A DNA stretch of 64,000 bases from Mycolicibacterium anyangense (GCF_010731855.1 NZ_AP022620.1:3906001-3970000); one strand, 5' to 3'. Positions 50,886-59,530 are shown, counted from the stretch's first letter. Notes: generated by a model not told the origin, from the sequence alone. Numbers and translations: made by a program.

Positions 50886-51729
50886 ATTCAATGGCGCTGT
50901 CCGCGGGGCGTGCGTTGGCCAGTCGGCGACGGCTGTGTTCATCTAGCGGGGTGTAGACGATGAGCTGGAGTTCGGGTCTGTCGGTGGGACGCAGCTGGTG
51001 GTGTTCGAGCCGTACCCGTCCAGCGGTGGGGTGGTGAAATATCCGTTCTCTGGACTGGAACCCGGCGACGGGGTGCCCGTCCCAGGCCCGTCGGAACTCG
51101 GGGCTGATGGTGCGCAATCGGTCGACGAGGGAGGTAATGCGTGAATCACCAATTCGTGCGGCGGTTTCGGCGCGAAACTCGGCCAGAAAGCGGCTGCTGG
51201 TCAGATCCCAATCGTCGAGCAGCTCGCGGACGCTGGGGTCGGTAAACACCAGCCACAGCAGGTTGCGGTTCTCGGTGTCGGTGTGTGCGATGGTGGGGTA
51301 CAGCGCGGCGTAGGCGATGTTCCATGCCGCGATCGACCAGTCCGCAGCGAGCGCGTAGGCCGGGTGGCTGATGTCGTCGAGAAGGCGTTGCAGATGCTCC
51401 GGTACGGACTCGGCACGGTGTTCTGGACCGGGCCGCTGGGGGCTGTAGCCGCCCAGTTCGAGCAGGTAGCGGTGCTCAGGAACGCTGAGCTGCAGCGCGG
51501 AGGCGACGGCGTCGAGCACGTGGCGTGAGGGGGTGATTGGCCGGCCCTGCTCCAGCCAGGTGTACCAGGTGACGCTCACCCCGCACAGGTAGGACACCTC
51601 TTCGCGGCGCAGCCCGGTGGTGCGTCCCCGTGGGAGCACCGGCAGTCCATGTGCCTCACGCGGCATCTGCTCGCGGCGGGCTCGCAGGAACGCCCCCATC
51701 TCGGCGCGACGCTCGGCCCCATCAGCCAT
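50884..51729 (-). CDS. XRE regulator with MmyB-type ligand-binding domain
   Basis: A 281-residue protein. The N-terminal helix-turn-helix (GRTTGLRREEVSYLCGVSVT, YTWLEQGR) is the form found with the MmyB-like C-terminal domain, seen here as ALAADWSIAAWNIAYAALY and the LWLVFTDPSVRELLDDW block. Such regulators bind a small, often fatty-acid-like ligand. It is divergent from ilvD, with an inverted repeat between them. The stop codon is formed at the edge of a 41-bp repeat. Confidence 0.9.
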   Translation of the reverse strand: MADGAERRAEMGAFLRARREQMPREAHGLPVLPRGRTTGLRREEVSYLCGVSVTWYTWLEQGRPITPSRHVLDAVASALQLSVPEHRYLLELGGYSPQRPGPEHRAESVPEHLQRLLDDISHPAYALAADWSIAAWNIAYAALYPTIAHTDTENRNLLWLVFTDPSVRELLDDWDLTSSRFLAEFRAETAARIGDSRITSLVDRLRTISPEFRRAWDGHPVAGFQSRERIFHHPTAGRVRLEHHQLRPTDRPELQLIVYTPLDEHSRRRLANARPADSAIE

Positions 51730-51737
51730 AGCAAGAC

Positions 51738-51758
51738 ACTAGTACTGCCACTACTAGT
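51738..51758. promoter_or_regulatory. Inverted-repeat operator between XRE gene and ilvD
   Basis: ACTAGTA and TACTAGT form perfect 7-bp arms around CTGCCAC, placed 9 bp upstream of the regulator start and 48 bp before ilvD. Likely bound by the MmyB-type regulator. Confidence 0.68.
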
Positions 51759-51805
51759 AGTCCGCGCGTCTTCCCGGCACTGCAGCGTTCGACCAGGCTG
51801 GTGGG

Positions 51806-53686
51806 ATGCCTGAACTTCGCTCCCGCACCGTCACTCATGGCCGCAACGCTGCAGGTGCTCGTGCCCTGCTTCGCGCAACAGGGGTCGCCCGCGACGACTT
51901 CGGCAAACCGATCGTTGCGGTCGCCAACAGCTTCACCGAGTTCGTGCCCGGACACACCCACCTGCAGCCGGTCGGACGAATCGTGTCCGGGGCGATCCAT
52001 GCCGCCGGCGGGATCGCGCGAGAGTTCAACACCATTGCCGTGGACGACGGGATCGCGATGGGACACGCGGGCATGCTGTACTCGCTGCCCTCGCGTGAGC
52101 TGATAGCCGACTCGGTGGAGTACATGGTCCAAGCCCACTGCGCCGACGCGCTGGTGTGCATCTCCAACTGCGACAAGATCACGCCGGGGATGCTGATGGC
52201 CGCCTTGCGCCTCGATATCCCGACGGTGTTCGTCTCGGGCGGGCCGATGGAGGGCGGGTCGGCGACCCTGAGCGATGGAACTCGGCGCGATGGGTTGCAT
52301 CTGATCGATTCGATGGCTGGTGCCGCCGATGCCGGGGTCAGTGACGAGGACTTAACGCGCCTGGAGGAAGCGGCCTGCCCGACGTGCGGGTCGTGTTCGG
52401 GGATGTTTACGGCCAACTCGATGAATTGTCTGGTCGAGGCCCTTGGTTTGGCTCTGCCCGGTAACGGGTCGACATTGGCCACCCACGTCGCGCGACGCGG
52501 TCTGTATGAGCGCAGTGGAGCGCTGGTGGTGGAGCTGGCGCGGCGGTGGTACGACACCGACGACGATCGGGTGCTGCCGCGGCGGGTGGCCAGTCGGGCG
52601 GCGTTCGGCAACGCGATGGCCATGGACGTCGCGATGGGTGGGTCGACCAACACCGTCCTGCACCTACTGGCCGCTGCCCATGAGGCCGGCCTGGACTTCA
52701 CCCTGGACGACGTCGATGAGATCTCTCGGCGGGTCGGGTGCCTGTGCAAGGTCGCCCCCAACGGCCCCCACTTGATGCAGGACGTGCACCGCGCCGGTGG
52801 CATCCCGGCACTGCTGGGTGAGCTGCGTCGAGGTGGGCTGCTCGACGAGCGGGTGTGGGCGGTGCACGCGACTTCGCTATCGGAATGGTTGAACGACTGG
52901 GACATCCGCGGCGGCACCGCCACCGCGCATGCCGTGGAGTTGTTCGGTGCCGCACCCGGCCGACAGCGGTCGTCCGAGGCGTTCTCTCAAGCAGCACAGT
53001 GGGATTCACTGGATACCGATGCTCACGACGGGTGCATTCGAGACGTCGCTCATGCCTACACTGCAGACGGTGGACTCGCCGTGCTAAGGGGCAGTCTGGC
53101 CGAGGGCGGGTGTGTGGTGAAGACCGCCGGTGTTGCACCGACGATGCTGCGTTTCATCGGCCCAGCGGTCGTCGTCGATTCCCAAGAGGAAGCCGTCGAG
53201 GTCATCCTGGCCGGTGGGGTACGTCCAGGGGACGTGCTCGTGGTGCGTTATGAGGGGCCCCGCGGCGGACCCGGCATGCAAGAAATGCTCTACCCCACTG
53301 CGTTTCTCAAGGGCCGCGGGTTGGATCGAGAGTGTGCGCTGGTCACCGACGGCCGCTTCTCCGGGGGCAGCTCCGGCTTGTCGATCGGACACGTCTCTCC
53401 CGAGGCCGCCGCCGGCGGCAGCATTGCATTGATCCACGGCGGCGACCTCGTCGACATCGACGTCCTCAACCGGACCATCGATCTGCGGGTCGACCCAGCG
53501 GAGCTGGCAGCGCGCCGTCGAGCCCTCGCGGCCGGTGAAGGTCACAAACCCCGACACCGTGTCCGCACCGTCTCGACCGCCCTGCACGCCTACGCCGCCT
53601 TGGTCACCTCTGCTGACCGCGGCGCCATCCGCGACCCATCGCTCATCCACGTCGGCTCCGCGGCGGCTACACCGTCTCAAATCTAA
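51806..53686 (+). CDS. ilvD: Dihydroxy-acid dehydratase IlvD, long form
   Basis: A complete 626-residue enzyme of the ~616-residue (E. coli-like) form: [21 protein letters not shown] at the start, cluster cysteines in [10 protein letters not shown] and [18 protein letters not shown], and [20 protein letters not shown] near the end. It dehydrates dihydroxy acids in branched-chain amino acid synthesis. The usual mycobacterial IlvD is a ~575-residue form, so this one was probably acquired. No other ilv gene is near. Its stop codon lies inside a 41-bp repeat. Confidence 0.94.
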   Translation: MPELRSRTVTHGRNAAGARALLRATGVARDDFGKPIVAVANSFTEFVPGHTHLQPVGRIVSGAIHAAGGIAREFNTIAVDDGIAMGHAGMLYSLPSRELIADSVEYMVQAHCADALVCISNCDKITPGMLMAALRLDIPTVFVSGGPMEGGSATLSDGTRRDGLHLIDSMAGAADAGVSDEDLTRLEEAACPTCGSCSGMFTANSMNCLVEALGLALPGNGSTLATHVARRGLYERSGALVVELARRWYDTDDDRVLPRRVASRAAFGNAMAMDVAMGGSTNTVLHLLAAAHEAGLDFTLDDVDEISRRVGCLCKVAPNGPHLMQDVHRAGGIPALLGELRRGGLLDERVWAVHATSLSEWLNDWDIRGGTATAHAVELFGAAPGRQRSSEAFSQAAQWDSLDTDAHDGCIRDVAHAYTADGGLAVLRGSLAEGGCVVKTAGVAPTMLRFIGPAVVVDSQEEAVEVILAGGVRPGDVLVVRYEGPRGGPGMQEMLYPTAFLKGRGLDRECALVTDGRFSGGSSGLSIGHVSPEAAAGGSIALIHGGDLVDIDVLNRTIDLRVDPAELAARRRALAAGEGHKPRHRVRTVSTALHAYAALVTSADRGAIRDPSLIHVGSAAATPSQI

Positions 53687-53714
53687 AGATTCGAGGCAGC
53701 TCAATTCCTGTCTC
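53674..53714 (+). repeat. 41-bp interspersed repeat, copy 6
   Basis: Clear copy: GTCTCAAATCTAAAGATT at the left and GGCAGCTCAATTCCTG to the right, ending GTCTC. It overlaps the last codons and stop of ilvD (TAA at 53684). Confidence 0.77.
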
Positions 53715-53798
53715 GTTCGTAGGGAGTTGGGTGCCGTTACGTGCTTTTCCGCCTGCGCGTGTTGTTTTGTTGACCCCGATCGCGGTGCCGGGTTCGAC

Positions 53799-54104
53799 AT
53801 GCTGGCCGAGAACACCGGCACCGGTACCCGCACGGTGGCCCGCATCAACAGCGCCGGTGGGGTGCGGATGGTCACCACGTTCGTACGCACTCCGGCCGAC
53901 ACGGTGATGCTGGCCCACACCAACGGCTACCTGACCATCAACCGCGCCACGCCGACCGCCGAGACCGTCGGCATGTTTAGTCCGGCCGAAACCCGCGACG
54001 CCACAGGAAGACTCGTCCCGTCGTCGTACGTGGTCAAAAAGGTTGCCCCGCAACTGTACGTATTGGCCGAAGTTATCGACCCACGCCCCGACACCAGGCG
54101 CTGA
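53799..54104 (+). CDS. Hypothetical protein, possibly a gene fragment
   Basis: A 101-residue frame from ATG 53799 (MLAENTGTGTRTVARINSAG) with strand-rich sequence and a VPSSYVVKKVAPQLYVLAEV end. The frame is open upstream past position 53700, and the sequence reads like part of a larger protein (GAGFDM precedes the ATG). No ribosome site is obvious. It may be the 3' remnant of a gene cut near the repeat at 53674-53714. Confidence 0.4.
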   Translation: MLAENTGTGTRTVARINSAGGVRMVTTFVRTPADTVMLAHTNGYLTINRATPTAETVGMFSPAETRDATGRLVPSSYVVKKVAPQLYVLAEVIDPRPDTRR

Positions 54105-54178
54105 GCTGGCCGCCAAACAACGTCGAGATCTCCCCGCGAGCCTTCGGGAGGGGCGAGTTCAGACCATTTGGGGCCGAA

Positions 54179-54610
54179 CTACTGGACGCCAGATAGATTC
54201 TTCGGGCAGTAGGCCATTGCCGCGGCGACCAAAAAAGGGGTCGCCTGATCAATGTTGAAACCAGCCTTGAGCATCCACTGCAAGGTGCCAACCTTGCCGA
54301 CGGTATCGAACTTGTTGCACGCCATGTGTGCCGAGTCGAACAGGCTGCCACGCTCGACGGTGGAAAAGAATGACCATTGTGACGACGACTGCAGCTGGGC
54401 TAGGAACACCCGGTCTTGGTCGGTTATGTCGCCGGGTCGTGTTGTGGACGTCGGCGCGGCGGTAGCCGACTCGGTGGCAGACGGACTGGTGGAGGTAACC
54501 GTGACCGTCGACACCGTCGCAGGATGTTGCTCGTTTGCCGGCCCGCAACCGACCAAGCTCACTGCCGTGACTCCGATACCGCACCATAACGCGCCTATAC
54601 GCATTCCCAT
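54179..54610 (-). CDS. DUF732 lipoprotein
   Basis: A 143-residue protein starting at ATG 54610 (MGMRIGALW; a second ATG is 6 bp downstream). A lipobox is present (AVSLVGCGP), so the mature protein should be anchored by its first Cys. A Ser/Thr-rich linker follows, then a DUF732 domain (DRVFLAQLQSSSQWSFF, HMACNKFDTVGKVG, AAAMAYCPKN) with two cysteines. Exported, mycobacteria-typical, function unknown. Confidence 0.8.
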   Translation of the reverse strand: MGMRIGALWCGIGVTAVSLVGCGPANEQHPATVSTVTVTSTSPSATESATAAPTSTTRPGDITDQDRVFLAQLQSSSQWSFFSTVERGSLFDSAHMACNKFDTVGKVGTLQWMLKAGFNIDQATPFLVAAAMAYCPKNLSGVQ

Positions 54611-54643
54611 ACCCCGTCCCAGACATGCCGCTGACAATTACCT

Positions 54644-54820
54644 GTGAGAGGCTACGACACCACATTCGACTGCAGCAATCGCTCCGGTCCGATCAGCTGC
54701 CGCGACTGTGCCCAACGCGACCTGCTCACCAGACAGCCACAACTGCGGCCCTCCAACCCGGCGCAGCAGCGAGCGATCCAGGCAGACCGGGCGGCTACCG
54801 TGACTAACCGTCACGCCTGA
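54644..54820 (+). CDS. Possible small Cys-containing protein, 58 residues
   Basis: A short ORF from GTG 54644, divergent from the DUF732 lipoprotein. It reads VRGYDTTFDCSNRSGPISCR and then DCAQRDLLTRQPQ, with cysteines at 10, 19 and 22 that could bind a metal. About three quarters of its third codon positions are G or C, higher than in the overlapping frame 54625-54807. No ribosome site is clear. Confidence 0.35.
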   Translation: MRGYDTTFDCSNRSGPISCRDCAQRDLLTRQPQLRPSNPAQQRAIQADRAATVTNRHA

Positions 54821-54995
54821 CCGCCGTTCAGAAAGCAGGGACGATATCCACTCGCGAGAACCGCACTCACGACGACCAAGGATCATCAGGGCACAAGAAC
54901 CGCGATCAGGACAAAAAGAAGAAGAAAAGCAGCCAGCACCACCCCAAACCTCACTGAACTGGAAAGGACGACGCTGATGGCAGGGATGATCGGGA

Positions 54996-55409
54996 ATGAA
55001 CTCCTCGCCCCAAGCCACCATGATCCCCGACTATCGCCAGATTTCTTTCGTTGCATTGGGCTGGAACGAGGTTCCAGAACTCGACGACTACCCCGTGGAG
55101 TTCATCGCGGATGAATCGAGCGTCAACGTCTTTACCTTCGCTGACGACCAGGACGAGCACGCTAATCGCACCGTCGACATCTACGTCTACCGAGGCGCCG
55201 ACATCACCGGGCTGGGGCGACTCATCTTTGACGCCCCGCTGAATTTTCCGCAGCCCGAACTGACCTTCGGCAGCATCCTGGAAGTCGCGGACTACCACCA
55301 TCACGTGCCACTCAGCCGAACAGGCGCCATACCTATCCGGGTCCTCACCCGAGAAAGCCAGCCGGGCAAAGGAACCGACATCATCAACGTCCTCATCGAC
55401 GACAGCTAG
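54996..55409 (+). CDS. Hypothetical protein, strand-rich
   Basis: A 137-residue acidic protein. The sequence (YRQISFVALGWNEVPELDDY, DIYVYRGADITGLGRLIFD) suggests a compact beta-rich fold. No motif or family was recognised. ATG 54996 or ATG 55020 (MIPDYRQISF) could be the start. A purine-rich stretch at about 54900-54935 lies upstream. The stop is 40 bp before a weak 41-bp repeat. Confidence 0.6.
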   Translation: MNSSPQATMIPDYRQISFVALGWNEVPELDDYPVEFIADESSVNVFTFADDQDEHANRTVDIYVYRGADITGLGRLIFDAPLNFPQPELTFGSILEVADYHHHVPLSRTGAIPIRVLTRESQPGKGTDIINVLIDDS

Positions 55410-55448
55410 CCAAGCCGCCGGCTGAAATGGCGACGAAGCTTGGAAGTC

Positions 55449-55489
55449 TTTCTGCACTTCTAGAAACGAGGCTGATCACTCGCTGTCTC
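55449..55489 (+). repeat. 41-bp interspersed repeat, copy 7 (weak)
   Basis: About 23 of 41 positions match the 53674 copy, notably CGAGGC in the middle and CGCTGTCTC at the end. TTTCT and AGAAA could pair as a stem in the left half. Confidence 0.45.
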
Positions 55490-55548
55490 AACCGAAACAG
55501 CCCAGCCGTGCCAGGTGCAGCGATTCGGTCGTGTCGTGGTGATGTCTG

Positions 55549-56169
55549 TCAGCGCGGGTCGAATACCGCGGCAAGGTCGTGTTTGTCACCGGTGAGGTGT
55601 CCGGCGGTGATCGCTTGTTGGGTGGTGAGCATTCCGGCGGCGAGGCCCAGTATGACCGTGGGTTCAGCGCGTAGCACGGTCTTGGATTGTTGGTCGGCAC
55701 AGGGGCTGATGTGGGTGCCGGTTTCGTCGATGTGGACGCTCAGGGTTGTGCCGTCGACCTCGATACCTACTGCGGCCGGGGTTTCGGATTGAATTGGGCC
55801 GCGGAGTGACTCGAGGGCTACGACAAGCCAGTGGGGTTGGAAGCTGTCGTTTTGGGGGCCGGTGGCCATGAGGGGCTTGCTCCAGTTCACCAGTGCTGCC
55901 ACGGTGCTGCGGAGTTCGTGTCCCCAGATTGTGAGTGCGTAAGCGACGCCGTTGCTGGTGTGGTCGAGCTGGCGTTGGACAACTCCAGCGTCTTCGAGTT
56001 CACGCAGGCGGTCGGTGAGCAGATTGGTGGAGATGCCGGGAAGCCCGGCGTGGAGTTGGTTGTAGCGTGCTGGGCCGGTGAGGAGTTCACGCACGATGAG
56101 CAGGCTCCACCGGTTTCCCACGACATCGAGTGCGCGCGCGAGGCCGCAGTACTGACCGTATGACCTCAT
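55549..56169 (-). CDS. HxlR-family regulator with C-terminal SCP2-like domain
   Basis: A 206-residue protein. Residues ~1-95 are an HxlR winged helix (YCGLARALDVVGNRWSLLIVR, LPGISTNLLTDRLRELEDAG). The C-terminal ~100 residues look like a sterol-carrier/SCP2-type domain often fused to these regulators in mycobacteria (VDGTTLSVHIDETGTHISPC). It may sense a lipid or redox signal. Its neighbour on the same strand starts 766 bp upstream. Confidence 0.88.
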   Translation of the reverse strand: MRSYGQYCGLARALDVVGNRWSLLIVRELLTGPARYNQLHAGLPGISTNLLTDRLRELEDAGVVQRQLDHTSNGVAYALTIWGHELRSTVAALVNWSKPLMATGPQNDSFQPHWLVVALESLRGPIQSETPAAVGIEVDGTTLSVHIDETGTHISPCADQQSKTVLRAEPTVILGLAAGMLTTQQAITAGHLTGDKHDLAAVFDPR

Positions 56170-56206
56170 CCAGTGACCAACCCTTCCTGCCCGTTCTTCG
56201 GCTTCG

Positions 56207-56935
56207 CTAGTGGACGTTTATCTCGTCGAAGTCGAGTGCCAATAGGGTCGGCAACGACATGACGCTGTGTCGCGGCCCGCGTGCGAGCACGCGCCGCTGG
56301 GTCGGAAACACCAGTCCATCGATGGTGCGGTACTGGCTGCACAACAGCGTGGCGTTGGCCCAGGTACCGACTGGTTCGGCGCGAAAGTCGTGGCGGCCGA
56401 TGAGGCCGTCGTCATCGACGTAGAAGGTCTGCTGGCGGCAGTGGGTGTGGATGGTGCCAGGAAACGTTGCCTGCAGCTCTCGCCACCGGCGGCCGGCTAT
56501 CTGACACGGGCGTCCCTCGGTGACGATGATGCCCGGGTAGGTCAGCAGCAGCGGTGAGGTGAGATAGTTCCAGAACGCATACCCGGCAAAGTAAGTGGTG
56601 TCCGAACGATCCCATCGAACGTTGCGGCGCAGCCCGCTGAGGCCAAAGAAGGCAGTGCGGGGATTGGTTCGGAAATCGATCACCTCTCCGTCTGCTGTTT
56701 CGATGCGCGCCTGGCCGCGGTCGAACACGCCAAGGCGGCCGGGCTGCGGGAAGTCGTGGAGAACGGTGCGCTGCTCGGCAGGGGAGACCTCGACGGTGAA
56801 GTTCGACAACTTGTTGCCGGGGAAACGTTGGGGCAGCAGCCCACCCACGCGGCCACGCGCGGTGATCGTGGTGAGGGCCCGCCAGCGGTCCACGCCGCCG
56901 TAGGCGTCGAGAACCTTGTTGAGTAGCTCGCTCAT
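56207..56935 (-). CDS. Conserved hypothetical protein
   Basis: A 242-residue protein starting at ATG 56935 (MSELLNKVLDAYGGVDRW). The sequence is strand-rich (FTVEVSPAEQRTVLHDFPQP, GLVFPTQRRVLARGP) and resembles uncharacterised actinobacterial proteins with a lipoprotein-carrier-like beta fold but without a signal peptide. I cannot assign a function. It precedes the HxlR gene on the same strand and may be cotranscribed with it. Confidence 0.7.
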   Translation of the reverse strand: MSELLNKVLDAYGGVDRWRALTTITARGRVGGLLPQRFPGNKLSNFTVEVSPAEQRTVLHDFPQPGRLGVFDRGQARIETADGEVIDFRTNPRTAFFGLSGLRRNVRWDRSDTTYFAGYAFWNYLTSPLLLTYPGIIVTEGRPCQIAGRRWRELQATFPGTIHTHCRQQTFYVDDDGLIGRHDFRAEPVGTWANATLLCSQYRTIDGLVFPTQRRVLARGPRHSVMSLPTLLALDFDEINVH

Positions 56936-57068
56936 GACCGCCCTCACATGCTAGCTTCATTTTTGATTGTGGACTTGTAGATTACACGTGATCATGTCGG
57001 CGTGGGCGGAGCGCAGCGGATGGAGCCGGGATCGGCGGCAGCAACATGGTCCTAGGAGGAGTGGTGGG

Positions 57069-57473
57069 ATGCAGATGAACTGGCTTGGTGTCGTGGTCGC
57101 ACTCGTTGCGGGGACGGCAGTCGCCGGGCTGTGGTACGGGAAGCTGTTTGCCGCCGCATGGTGGTCTCTGACCGGCATCACCCCGGAGCAGTCCAAGGCG
57201 TCCAGCACACGAAACATGGTCCAGTTGGTCCTGGCCAACGCGCTGACGGCGGTAGGGCTTGCACTGGCATTCGAGGTGGCGTCTATTGCCACCGGTGTTC
57301 ACTCTGCGTGGCTCGCGATCCTCGTCGGCGTCGTAGCCTGGTTGGCTTTCTCGGTGACAACCCTGCTCCAGCACAACGCATTTGAACTCAAGCCGCCCAG
57401 GCTGACCGTCATCAACTGCGCCTACCAACTCGCACTGTTCTTGACCATGACGCTGGCGATCGCACTTTTCTGA
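57069..57473 (+). CDS. DUF1761 membrane protein
   Basis: A 134-residue protein starting at ATG 57069 after AGGAGGAG; a second ATG is 6 bp downstream. Four hydrophobic helices match DUF1761: WLGVVVALVAGTAVAGLWYG, ANALTAVGLALAF, LVGVVAWLAFSVTTLL and CAYQLALFLTMTLAIALF. Function unknown. It is divergent from the 56207-56935 gene and convergent with the HAD gene. Confidence 0.87.
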   Translation: MQMNWLGVVVALVAGTAVAGLWYGKLFAAAWWSLTGITPEQSKASSTRNMVQLVLANALTAVGLALAFEVASIATGVHSAWLAILVGVVAWLAFSVTTLLQHNAFELKPPRLTVINCAYQLALFLTMTLAIALF

Positions 57474-57511
57474 TGACTCCCAATCGTGGGCGCACCGGAG
57501 ACGCATCCCGT

Positions 57512-58354
57512 TCAGGGGAACCATCTCGACAGTAGGGTGGCCACACCGTCGTCAGCGGCTGAGGGGCAGATCTCGTCGGCGATCGCCTGGACCGAAGCGG
57601 GCGAGTTGCCCATAGCTACACCGTGGGCCGCCCAGATGAGCATCTCGATGTCGTTGACGCCGTCGCCGACTGCCAACGTCTGCGACGCGCCGACGCCCAA
57701 TTTCACGCGGAGCCGTTCCAGCATCGCAGCCTTCGTAACCCCCACGGCAGTGACATCGGCCAACGGCTCATCGGTGTAGCAACAACACTGGACGTTTGGA
57801 ATCACATTGTTGGATAGAGCTTCAGCCAGCTCGGAGCCGCTGTGTCCGGGCCAGTGCACGGCCAGCCGGGTTGTCCAGGCGGCCGCCAACTGGTCGATCT
57901 CAACCAGTGTGACAGCGCCATAATGGGTATCGGCGTCGTCGACCAGACCAGTGGTCCACACCCCGACGCCGGGGTTCTCGGCTACGAACACTGCGCCAGG
58001 AAGCCGATCGTGTAGATGCGCGATCGGCGCGGCTAGTGGGAACACCACCTGTTCGATGAGGAGTCCGGTCGCGGTGTCGATAAGCACAGCGCCGTTGGAA
58101 CAGACCGCGAAGCCCACGGAGATCTCCAGTTCCTGCAGGAAAGGCAGGGTCGCGGTGGACAAACGGCCGGTGGACAGCACCACGTGAGCGCCACTCTCGA
58201 CGATGGTGCGCACGGCAGCGCGGACGGCCACGCTGATGCGCCGGTGTGCTCGACGTTGGGCATCCGATCCCGCGTGCAAGGTGCCGTCGATGTCCAGAAC
58301 TACCATCGTCGGGCGCCCTGAGGCGAAAAGCGCCGGCTCATCTTCTGATGCCAC
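57512..58354 (-). CDS. HAD-superfamily (Cof-type) phosphatase
   Basis: A 280-residue HAD hydrolase. Motif I is VVLDIDGTLH, motif II VVLSTGRLS, motif III Lys in GVTKAAMLE and motif IV AVGDGVNDIEML. The large C2B-type cap lies between residues ~90 and ~190. Cof-type enzymes dephosphorylate sugar phosphates or nucleotides. A repeat copy and then the nitronate monooxygenase-like gene lie upstream on the same strand. Confidence 0.92.
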   Translation of the reverse strand: MASEDEPALFASGRPTMVVLDIDGTLHAGSDAQRRAHRRISVAVRAAVRTIVESGAHVVLSTGRLSTATLPFLQELEISVGFAVCSNGAVLIDTATGLLIEQVVFPLAAPIAHLHDRLPGAVFVAENPGVGVWTTGLVDDADTHYGAVTLVEIDQLAAAWTTRLAVHWPGHSGSELAEALSNNVIPNVQCCCYTDEPLADVTAVGVTKAAMLERLRVKLGVGASQTLAVGDGVNDIEMLIWAAHGVAMGNSPASVQAIADEICPSAADDGVATLLSRWFP

Positions 58355-58394
58355 AACACAATGATCCTAGGTAGGCCGCCGATCGTACGCAGCT

Positions 58395-58435
58395 GAGACG
58401 GCATGCGAGCGGTCCCCGGTCTCACGAACCAACAA
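58395..58435 (-). repeat. 41-bp interspersed repeat, copy 8 (minus orientation)
   Basis: On the minus strand the right half matches the 50845 copy closely: GGGACCGCTCGCATGCCGTC against GGGACGGCTCGCATCCTGTC. The left half is diverged. It lies 13 bp beyond the stop of the minus-strand gene at 58448, so it again follows a gene end. Confidence 0.65.
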
Positions 58436-58447
58436 ACGCGGTGTGAG

Positions 58448-59464
58448 TCAGCTACGTAGTGAGGTCAGTGCGTCGGCCGCGCTGATCACGGAACGTATCC
58501 GCTGGGCGGAGTCGCCGCCGTAGAGTGCTGAGCGCTCAATCCAGTGATCGGGCACGTCTTTTGTCGGGGCCGCTGGGGTGAAGATGGGAAGTGAGGCTCG
58601 CTGGAGTCTCAAGATTGCTCGGTCGTCTGCGTCTTGCGGTCCGATGCGGGCGAGTGCAGAGCTCTTGGCGTTGAGCATCGACGGCAGCCGTCGCGCGGTT
58701 CCATCCGGACGACACCACCGTCGTGTTGCCTCATTCGGCACTACCCGATGACGTACGGGCCAGCTGAGGCCAAACAGTGTCGTAGCGATTGTCTTGTCGG
58801 AGTGCAGAAGTCGCTGCTGGTAGGCCGGATGTGCGCCGGACTCGTGGGTGAGCAGGAAGCGGGTCCCGGCAACGACTCCCGCTGCTCCAGCGTCCATAGC
58901 GGCCCGGGTATCTGAGCCATCCGCTATCCCTCCAGCCAGGAGCACCGGCCGGTCACCCGCTACGGCGAGCGCGGTCGGCAGGAGCGAGCGGGCCGGTGTG
59001 TGGCCTGTGAGATGTCCACCGGCTTCGTTGCCTTGGGCGATCACGCCGTCTGCACTCCACACATCCAACGCGGTGCGTGCCTGGGACTCGGTTCCGACCA
59101 ACACGATTACAGCGATGCCGGCGGCTTGTAAGTGAGCGACAAGGCTGGCGTCCCCACCAAAGGCGATGACGGCCACGTCGATGCGGTGCTTGATGCACAC
59201 GTCGACGTGAGTCGGTTTGGCAAAAGGCATCAGCAGGTTGACGGCGACGGCCCGGTCTGGAGCTTCTTGGCGAACCACGTCAATTGCAGCGGTCAACTTC
59301 GCGGGCGCGCACATACCGATGGTGCCCAATCCGCCGGCGCGGGCGACGGCAGCGGCAAGAGCCGGCGTTGCCATGTTGCTCATTCCCGCTTGTGCGACGG
59401 GCACGTCGACCTTCCAGCGATCCAGCAGATCCACTCGATCACCATAGGATGGCTGCCCTTGCAC
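58448..59464 (-). CDS. Nitronate monooxygenase / FMN-dependent NPD-family protein
   Basis: A 338-residue TIM-barrel flavoprotein starting at GTG 59464 (GTG 59434 is possible). Features are PVAQAGMSNMATPALAAAVARAGGLGTIG at the start, GNEAGGHLTGHTPARSLLP and the FMN-phosphate loop GGIADGSDTRAAMDAGAAGV. Family members oxidise nitronates or reduce enoyl groups; the choice is open. It follows the second VOC gene on the same strand. Confidence 0.88.
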   Translation of the reverse strand: MQGQPSYGDRVDLLDRWKVDVPVAQAGMSNMATPALAAAVARAGGLGTIGMCAPAKLTAAIDVVRQEAPDRAVAVNLLMPFAKPTHVDVCIKHRIDVAVIAFGGDASLVAHLQAAGIAVIVLVGTESQARTALDVWSADGVIAQGNEAGGHLTGHTPARSLLPTALAVAGDRPVLLAGGIADGSDTRAAMDAGAAGVVAGTRFLLTHESGAHPAYQQRLLHSDKTIATTLFGLSWPVRHRVVPNEATRRWCRPDGTARRLPSMLNAKSSALARIGPQDADDRAILRLQRASLPIFTPAAPTKDVPDHWIERSALYGGDSAQRIRSVISAADALTSLRS

Positions 59465-59530
59465 GGTGGGAACCTTCAGCGTTCGGCGCCGGGTGGCTGC
59501 TGTGAGTTGTCGCTCGACACGGTGTTGCCT

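Noticed and set aside
54625..54807. 60-codon ORF overlapping the small Cys-containing frame
   Set aside because: Its third-position GC is clearly lower than that of the 54644 frame.
47089..55489. Canonical integron attC sites
   Set aside because: The 41-bp repeats lack the GTTRRRY core and the paired R/L boxes, and no integrase is in the window. Only a cassette-like arrangement is suggested.
57490..57530. Minus-strand repeat copy ending GCGTCTC
   Set aside because: The GAGAT block is out of register by one base and the middle does not match.
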